From Spirochaetaceae bacterium (GTDB taxonomy: Bacteria > Spirochaetota > Spirochaetia > Treponematales > Breznakiellaceae), in NCBI GenBank assembly GCA_031256815.1, contig JAIRPU010000017.1, positions 1 to 9,677 of the forward strand: a stretch of 9,677 bases of DNA, given 5' to 3'. Every line of letters starts with the position of its first letter. Position 1 is the stretch's first letter. Positions 6,005-9,677 of the stretch are shown in pieces. The notes under the pieces were generated by a model. It searched no databases. It was not told the origin of the DNA and worked only from the letters and a program-made list of their open reading frames with translations. The position numbers were made by a program, and so were the translations under genes.

Positions 6005-6052
6005 CAGCGCACTACAAACGGATTTTATTTTTTGATACTCTATAGTGCGCTG
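6005..6052. repeat. Inverted repeat between glnK and gltD
   Basis: The 10-bp arms cagcgcacta (6005-6014) and tagtgcgctg (6043-6052) enclose a 28-base AT-rich loop. Weaker pairing continues outward (ctgccgg at 5998-6004 with gcggcag downstream). The T-rich part is in the loop, not after the stem, so this is a poor intrinsic terminator. An operator or mRNA processing site in the 165-bp gap is possible. Confidence 0.5.
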
Positions 6053-6119
6053 TCTGCGGCAGGTAAAATTGAACGCGGGCGTTTTGTTTGTTTAAGATTT
6101 ATATTTGCAGGAGATTTTA

Positions 6120-7565
6120 ATGGGCGACCCGCGCGGTTTTTTAAAAGTAAGACGAAAAGTTTCCGGTTACCGTGCTGTAGAGGAACGTTTAAACGATTAC
6201 AGTGAAGTTGAACAGCAGCTTAGCGATGAAGAACGCCGGGCGCAGGCAAGCCGTTGTATGGATTGCGGCGTACCGTTTTGCCATTGGGCCTGCCCTGTTG
6301 GTAACATTATGCCTGAATTTCAGGACAGGCTTTACAGGGGCGATTGGACAGGCGCATGGGTGATTTTACAGGAAACCACGCCATTTCCTGAATTTACAGG
6401 ACGAGTCTGCCCTGCCTTGTGCGAAGCTTCGTGTGTTTTAGGCGCGAATGACGAACCGGTAACCTGCCGGCAAAACGAGCTTGCAGTTATAGAAAAGGCG
6501 TTTGCGGATGGGCTTGTTAAGCCATGCCCGCCAAAAAAACGTAACGGCAAGCGCGTTGCCGTGATTGGCGGCGGGCCGGCGGGGCTTTCGGCGGCATACT
6601 ACCTTAACAGATACGGGTTTGAAGTTACAGTTTACGAGGCGGACGCGCAGGCCGGCGGCTATCTGCGCTATGGGATTCCAAACTTTAAACTTGACAAAAC
6701 CTTTATAGACCGGCGCACCGGAATAATGGAAGCGGAAGGTGTAAACTTTAAATGCGGCGTATGCGTTGGAGACGGGCGTTTTGCGTTTGGCACAAAAGGC
6801 GGAGCGCAGCGGATTCCGGCAAAAAAGCTTGAAGCTGAATACGACCTTGTTCTTGTTACGATAGGAGCCAGAGAGCCGCGTGATATAAAAGCGCCCGGCC
6901 GGGAACTTTCCGGCATTGTTCAGGCACTGGACTTTTTGTCCTTGCAAAACCGGACGCTTGCCGGCGAAAAAAATATTATTGAGCCGGCTACCGCATACGG
7001 CAGAAATGTGCTTGTAATTGGCGGCGGCGATACCGGCGCCGATTGCGTTGGCACGGCCAACAGGCAGGGTGCGGTAAAAGTTTCGCAGATTGAGCTTATG
7101 CCAAAACCGCCGGAACACAGGCCGGAGAATCAGCCATGGCCGCTTTGGCCAATGCTTTTTAAAACGACAAGCTCGCACCAGGAAGGCTGCGAAAGACTCT
7201 GGTCGGTTAATACAAAATGTTTTGAAGGCGAAGACGGGGCTGTAAAAAATGTTAAACTTTGCAAAGTTGAATGGGAAAATGTTCAGGGCCGCCCTTCAAT
7301 GAAAGAGGTTAAAGGTTCCGAATTTGACATAAAGGCAGAACTTGTGCTTTTGGCCATGGGATTTGTTCATGTTGTGCAGGAAGGGCTTGTTTCTGAACTT
7401 GGGCTTGAAACCGACGAACGCGGTAATATCCGCACAAAAGGAAGTTTTCATACGTCAAACCCCAAAGTTTGGGCGGCCGGCGATTCGCGCAATGGCGCAA
7501 GCCTTGTGGTAAGAGCCATGGCGGACGGCAAAGCCGCAGCGGAAGCGATTCTTCGCGCGTTGTAG
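6120..7565 (+). CDS. gltD: Glutamate synthase small subunit (NADPH-GOGAT beta) or GltD-like oxidoreductase
   Basis: GltD takes electrons from NADPH through FAD and passes them to the large subunit, which makes glutamate from glutamine and 2-oxoglutarate. The ATG at 6120 is chosen because AGGAG at 6109-6113 precedes it; an in-frame TTG at 6105 does not fit. N-terminal iron-sulfur cysteines are at 46, 49, 54 and 58 (CMDCGVPFCHWAC) and at 97, 101 and 105 (CPALCEASC). The FAD-binding VIGGGPAG starts at residue 148 and the NADPH-binding VIGGGDTG at 299. The C-terminal AAGDSRNGASLVVRAMADGK completes the FAD fold. The length of 481 residues is typical. No gltB is next to it: glnK lies 165 bp upstream and a FemAB-like gene 9 bp downstream. 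It therefore pairs with a distant GltB or acts alone. Grouping with amtB-glnK supports a nitrogen role. Confidence 0.92.
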   Translation: MGDPRGFLKVRRKVSGYRAVEERLNDYSEVEQQLSDEERRAQASRCMDCGVPFCHWACPVGNIMPEFQDRLYRGDWTGAWVILQETTPFPEFTGRVCPALCEASCVLGANDEPVTCRQNELAVIEKAFADGLVKPCPPKKRNGKRVAVIGGGPAGLSAAYYLNRYGFEVTVYEADAQAGGYLRYGIPNFKLDKTFIDRRTGIMEAEGVNFKCGVCVGDGRFAFGTKGGAQRIPAKKLEAEYDLVLVTIGAREPRDIKAPGRELSGIVQALDFLSLQNRTLAGEKNIIEPATAYGRNVLVIGGGDTGADCVGTANRQGAVKVSQIELMPKPPEHRPENQPWPLWPMLFKTTSSHQEGCERLWSVNTKCFEGEDGAVKNVKLCKVEWENVQGRPSMKEVKGSEFDIKAELVLLAMGFVHVVQEGLVSELGLETDERGNIRTKGSFHTSNPKVWAAGDSRNGASLVVRAMADGKAAAEAILRAL

Positions 7566-7574
7566 AGAAAAAAG

Positions 7575-8636
7575 TTGAACTTTGATAATCGCCTGAATTT
7601 TTTGCAAAGCAGTTTTTGGGGCAGCTTCAAAAGCGCTTTTGGCTGGAAAGCTGTTTTTATTGAGGCGGATAACGAAATTGACGTTTGCTGCCCTCTGCTT
7701 GTTTTGCAAAAAAAGATTATAAGAGGAGTAACGCTTGCCTATATACCCTGGGGGCCGCTGCTGCCGGAAATGCCGCGGGAAGAACGTTTTTGCGCGCTTG
7801 AACGCATTGCGGCTGCGTTAAAAAAACGGCTTCCGCGTTCAACAGCATTTATCCGCTTTGACCCGCCATGGGAAGAAGGCGGGGTTTTTAAGGGGTCTCC
7901 CTTAGGAGAGGGGGGCAGCGAAAGCCGCGAAAGCGGCTGCAGCGAGGGGGGAGACTTCCCCCCCCATATAAAAAACTTTATAAAAGCGCCTGCGGACATT
8001 CAGCCGCCATGCACTGTAGTAATAAATTTAACCCCTGCGGAAGATGAAATTTTAGCGCAAATGAAGAGTAAAACCCGTTATAACATCCGTCTTGGATTAA
8101 AAAACGTTACCGTAAAACGCCCGGACGCGGCGGGGCTGCCTGTGTTTTACGCGCTTTTCCGGCAAACCTGCGCCAGAGACGGAATTGCGCTTCATAGCGA
8201 AGCGTATTACAAAAAGCTATTTGAACTGGGCGGAGATAAACTGGGGTTGTATATTGCGGAGCATGAAAACGAGCCGCTTGCGGCAATAATTGTAATTTTT
8301 TTTAATGGGACGGCAACCTATCTTTACGGCGCTTCTTCAAACCAAAAACGCAATCTAATGGCCGCTTATGCGCTGCAATGGCAGGCTATTCGGGATGCAA
8401 AAGCGCTTGGTTGTTCTGAATATGATATGTTCGGTATTCCGCCGGGTGATGACCCCACGCATCCGATGCACGGGCTTTGGCGTTTTAAAACCGGTTTTGG
8501 CGGAAGATTTGTAATTCGCTCAGGCTCGTGGGATTATCCCTTGCGGCCATTTGTTTACAGCCTGTTCCGGCTGGCCGAAGCGGCGCGAAAAGCCTTACGC
8601 GATTTAAAAAAACACAAACATTTTTCACGCGATTAA
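7575..8636 (+). CDS. FemAB-family aminoacyltransferase (peptidoglycan bridge type)
   Basis: FemA/FemB/FemX proteins transfer an amino acid from aminoacyl-tRNA to the peptidoglycan stem peptide or lipid II in the cytosol; related proteins modify other acceptors. The start is a TTG at 7575, the first possible start after the gltD stop, with a weak AGAG before it. The N-terminus reads NFLQSSFWGSFKSAFGW, the usual FemAB opening. KSKTRYNIR lies at residues 164-172, and the second acetyltransferase-like domain has YGASSNQKRNLMAAYALQW from about 251. KTGFGGRFVIRSGSWDYPL is near the C-terminus. Residues of about 106-130 are a Gly/Ser/Glu-rich insert encoded by the repeat at 7889-7963. The gene is 9 bp downstream of gltD and probably co-transcribed. 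The length of 353 residues is within the family range. The acceptor and amino acid are unknown. Confidence 0.85.
   Translation: MNFDNRLNFLQSSFWGSFKSAFGWKAVFIEADNEIDVCCPLLVLQKKIIRGVTLAYIPWGPLLPEMPREERFCALERIAAALKKRLPRSTAFIRFDPPWEEGGVFKGSPLGEGGSESRESGCSEGGDFPPHIKNFIKAPADIQPPCTVVINLTPAEDEILAQMKSKTRYNIRLGLKNVTVKRPDAAGLPVFYALFRQTCARDGIALHSEAYYKKLFELGGDKLGLYIAEHENEPLAAIIVIFFNGTATYLYGASSNQKRNLMAAYALQWQAIRDAKALGCSEYDMFGIPPGDDPTHPMHGLWRFKTGFGGRFVIRSGSWDYPLRPFVYSLFRLAEAARKALRDLKKHKHFSRD
7889..7963. repeat. 75-bp triple stem-loop element inside femAB-like gene (copy 2)
   Basis: Three hairpins occur in series. The first is taaggg-gtct-ccctta (7889-7904). The second is agccgc-gaaa-gcggct (7923-7938). The third is ggggggagacttcccccc (7946-7963), whose C-run extends to 7965. 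Length and order match the copA copy at 1663-1737. The plus strands of the two copies align, but the host genes are on opposite strands, so the same element is translated in opposite directions. Confidence 0.8.
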
Positions 8637-8638
8637 GC

Positions 8639-8872
8639 GCGGTAGACCCCGCAAGCGCAATGCAGCTTGCGGCGGGCGCGGCTTGCGGCGGCGCGGTGCG
8701 TCGTTGCGTCGTTGCCGCCCGTGCTCTGGAGTTCCTTCTGGCCGATGCCCGCGGAGAGAGCGTTTTGCGGCAGGTAGCCGGGAAGGCCGCGGAGCGGGCG
8801 TCCTGTTTCGCCGGGCGCGCGGTGCGGCTCAACCTTTTTCATCCGGACGGCAGGTTTTTATGCGCGGCCTGA
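8639..8872 (+). pseudogene. cbiD: C-terminal fragment of probable CbiD (cobalt-precorrin-5B C1-methyltransferase)
   Basis: About 77 codons of GC-rich coding sequence end at the TGA at 8870-8872. CbiD methylates C1 of cobalt-precorrin-5B in anaerobic cobalamin synthesis. The visible part (VDPASAMQLAAGA, then AVRRCVVAARALEFLL, and the ending AVRLNLFHPDGRFL) looks like the family's last segment, where a helical stretch is followed by a strand of the type V-x-LF-x-x-DGR. Family members have about 350 residues, so roughly the first three quarters are absent. Upstream of 8639 the frame runs into the femAB gene in another frame and ceases to make sense. The stop overlaps the start of cbiE by 13 bp, a coupling expected for intact neighbours, so the fragment was cut from a working operon. 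Identification is moderate, helped by cbiE next door. Confidence 0.55.
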
Positions 8873-9677
8873 AGCAACAAGCTCTTTTGCCGGGCATAAA
8901 GCCCGGGAGAAAGCGGGAGGATGGGCGGCAGCGGTCCGGAGAAAGCGGAGGGGCCGCTTGGCCGCCCATGTCGGAAATGCTGCATTCTCTGCTGGTTTTC
9001 GAGCCGGCGGCCCGGCGACAGGTCTCCGGACAGGCCGAGGCCGGGGAGTCCGGTTCGATTGACGTGTCCGACCCGACCTCCGGCCGGAAAGAGGATATCC
9101 CGTCAGTTCCTGTTGTGGTCGCCGGCGTTGAGAGCGGCTGCATGTCGGCCGCCGAGATGCAGCCCACCTTGCGGCGGCTGCTGGACAAGGCGGAGTTGAT
9201 ATGCGCCGGACGCGACCTGCTGGAGAGCCTTGTTCCGAAAATAAGCCCGGACGCGCCCCTTCGGGAAAGCGTTTCCCCGGGCGATGAAAGTCTTGAAAAA
9301 GGCGAAACCGGCGTCAGACGGGAATTTTTGCCGCTCGCCGCTCCCTGGGAGGCGGTCTGGCGAAACATAGCCGGAGCCCGCGCCGCCGGTCTGCGCGTGC
9401 TGGTGCTTGCGGACGGAGATCCCCTGTTTTTCGGCATAGGCGCCAGTCTGGCGCGGCGCATGGGCCCGGATGCCGTGCATGTCATTCCGGCGGTGAGCAG
9501 CCTGCAACTGGCCTGCGCCCGCCTCGGTCTGCCCTGGCACAATGTGCTTTGTTTTTCCCTGCACGGGAGGAGCAATTTCGCTCCGCTCAATGCCGCCGTG
9601 GGCAGGGGCGCGCCGTTGTGCCTGCTGACGGACGACGTGATCCGTCCGAACGACGTGGCCGGATATTTGCTTGACCG
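8860..9677 (+). CDS. cbiE: Precorrin-6Y / cobalt-precorrin-7 C5-methyltransferase CbiE (N-terminal part, runs off window)
   Basis: CbiE uses S-adenosylmethionine to methylate the corrin ring during cobalamin synthesis. The frame is open from 8608 to the window end. The ATG at 8860 overlaps the preceding gene and has CAGG before it. The ATG at 8968 is an alternative without a ribosome binding site. The tetrapyrrole methylase fold begins near residue 84 (PVVVAGVESG). It continues with AGRDLLESL, the SAM-site motif GDPLFFGIG (186-194), PAVSSLQLACARLGLPW (from 210) and SLHGR (233-237), all characteristic of CbiE and CobL. About 83 residues precede the fold, longer than usual. There is also a charged stretch before the SAM motif (about residues 128-150). 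The gene may continue into a CbiT domain, as in CobL; the window ends too early to tell. Codon use is strongly GC-biased, unlike all genes upstream. Confidence 0.9.
   Translation, partial: MRGLKQQALLPGIKPGRKREDGRQRSGESGGAAWPPMSEMLHSLLVFEPAARRQVSGQAEAGESGSIDVSDPTSGRKEDIPSVPVVVAGVESGCMSAAEMQPTLRRLLDKAELICAGRDLLESLVPKISPDAPLRESVSPGDESLEKGETGVRREFLPLAAPWEAVWRNIAGARAAGLRVLVLADGDPLFFGIGASLARRMGPDAVHVIPAVSSLQLACARLGLPWHNVLCFSLHGRSNFAPLNAAVGRGAPLCLLTDDVIRPNDVAGYLLD

Noticed and set aside
6069..6098. Sigma70-type promoter before gltD (TTGAAC, 18 bases, TAAGAT)
   Set aside because: The -10 match is poor and the region is T-rich, so such a match is likely by chance; not listed as a feature.
8528..8638. 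Upstream extension of the CbiD frame inside the femAB gene
   Set aside because: This part reads as nonsense in the CbiD frame while the femAB frame keeps family motifs to its stop, so it is the other gene's shadow and not a fused protein.
8829..9590. Minus-strand open frame of 253 codons at the right end
   Set aside because: It is the shadow of the cbiE frame, which carries clear family motifs on the plus strand; the minus translation has no motif.

Overview
The window looks like about 8.6 kb of one bacterial genome (mixed GC, codons rich in AAA, GAA, TTT and ATA alongside GCG and GGC) joined to about 1 kb of much more GC-rich DNA with different codon use. The first part is probably from a Gram-negative-type anaerobe. 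The style of the FemAB-like protein and the nitrogen genes made me think of a Treponema-like spirochaete, but I cannot demonstrate this. The last kilobase reads like a Desulfovibrio-type cobalamin locus. The change comes at or just after the FemAB stop codon (about 8637), so the window may be a chimeric contig or may cross a transfer boundary.

Layout. 1-611 (minus): a small ORF followed by the N-terminal 102 codons of a DNA adenine methyltransferase, which looks like an AT-rich restriction-modification remnant. 726-3149 (minus): a CopA-type copper-exporting P-type ATPase with a good sigma70-like promoter at 3176-3203. 3204-4140: about 940 bp with no believable gene, packed with long perfect GC-rich hairpins and direct repeats. 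4173-4189: a near-consensus sigma54 promoter. 4233-5954 (plus): amtB-glnK, ammonium transport with its PII regulator. 6120-8636 (plus): gltD, the glutamate synthase small subunit, then a FemAB-family aminoacyltransferase 9 bp later. 8639-9677 (plus): the C-terminal end of a probable CbiD and the first 272 codons of CbiE.

How the genes fit together. amtB, glnK and gltD form a nitrogen-assimilation group: ammonium uptake, nitrogen-status gating of the channel, and glutamate synthesis. The sigma54 promoter suggests induction under nitrogen limitation. The PII protein has valine where the uridylylated Tyr51 normally sits, so control is probably by ligand binding only.

The most unusual signal is a 75-bp element made of three consecutive stem-loops. 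It sits inside two unrelated protein genes (copA at 1663-1737 and femAB at 7889-7963), in opposite orientation relative to the reading frame. Both copies have the same length, a multiple of three, and keep the gene open. The stems are kept while much of their sequence differs. This resembles, as an analogy, the in-frame palindromic elements known from Rickettsia.
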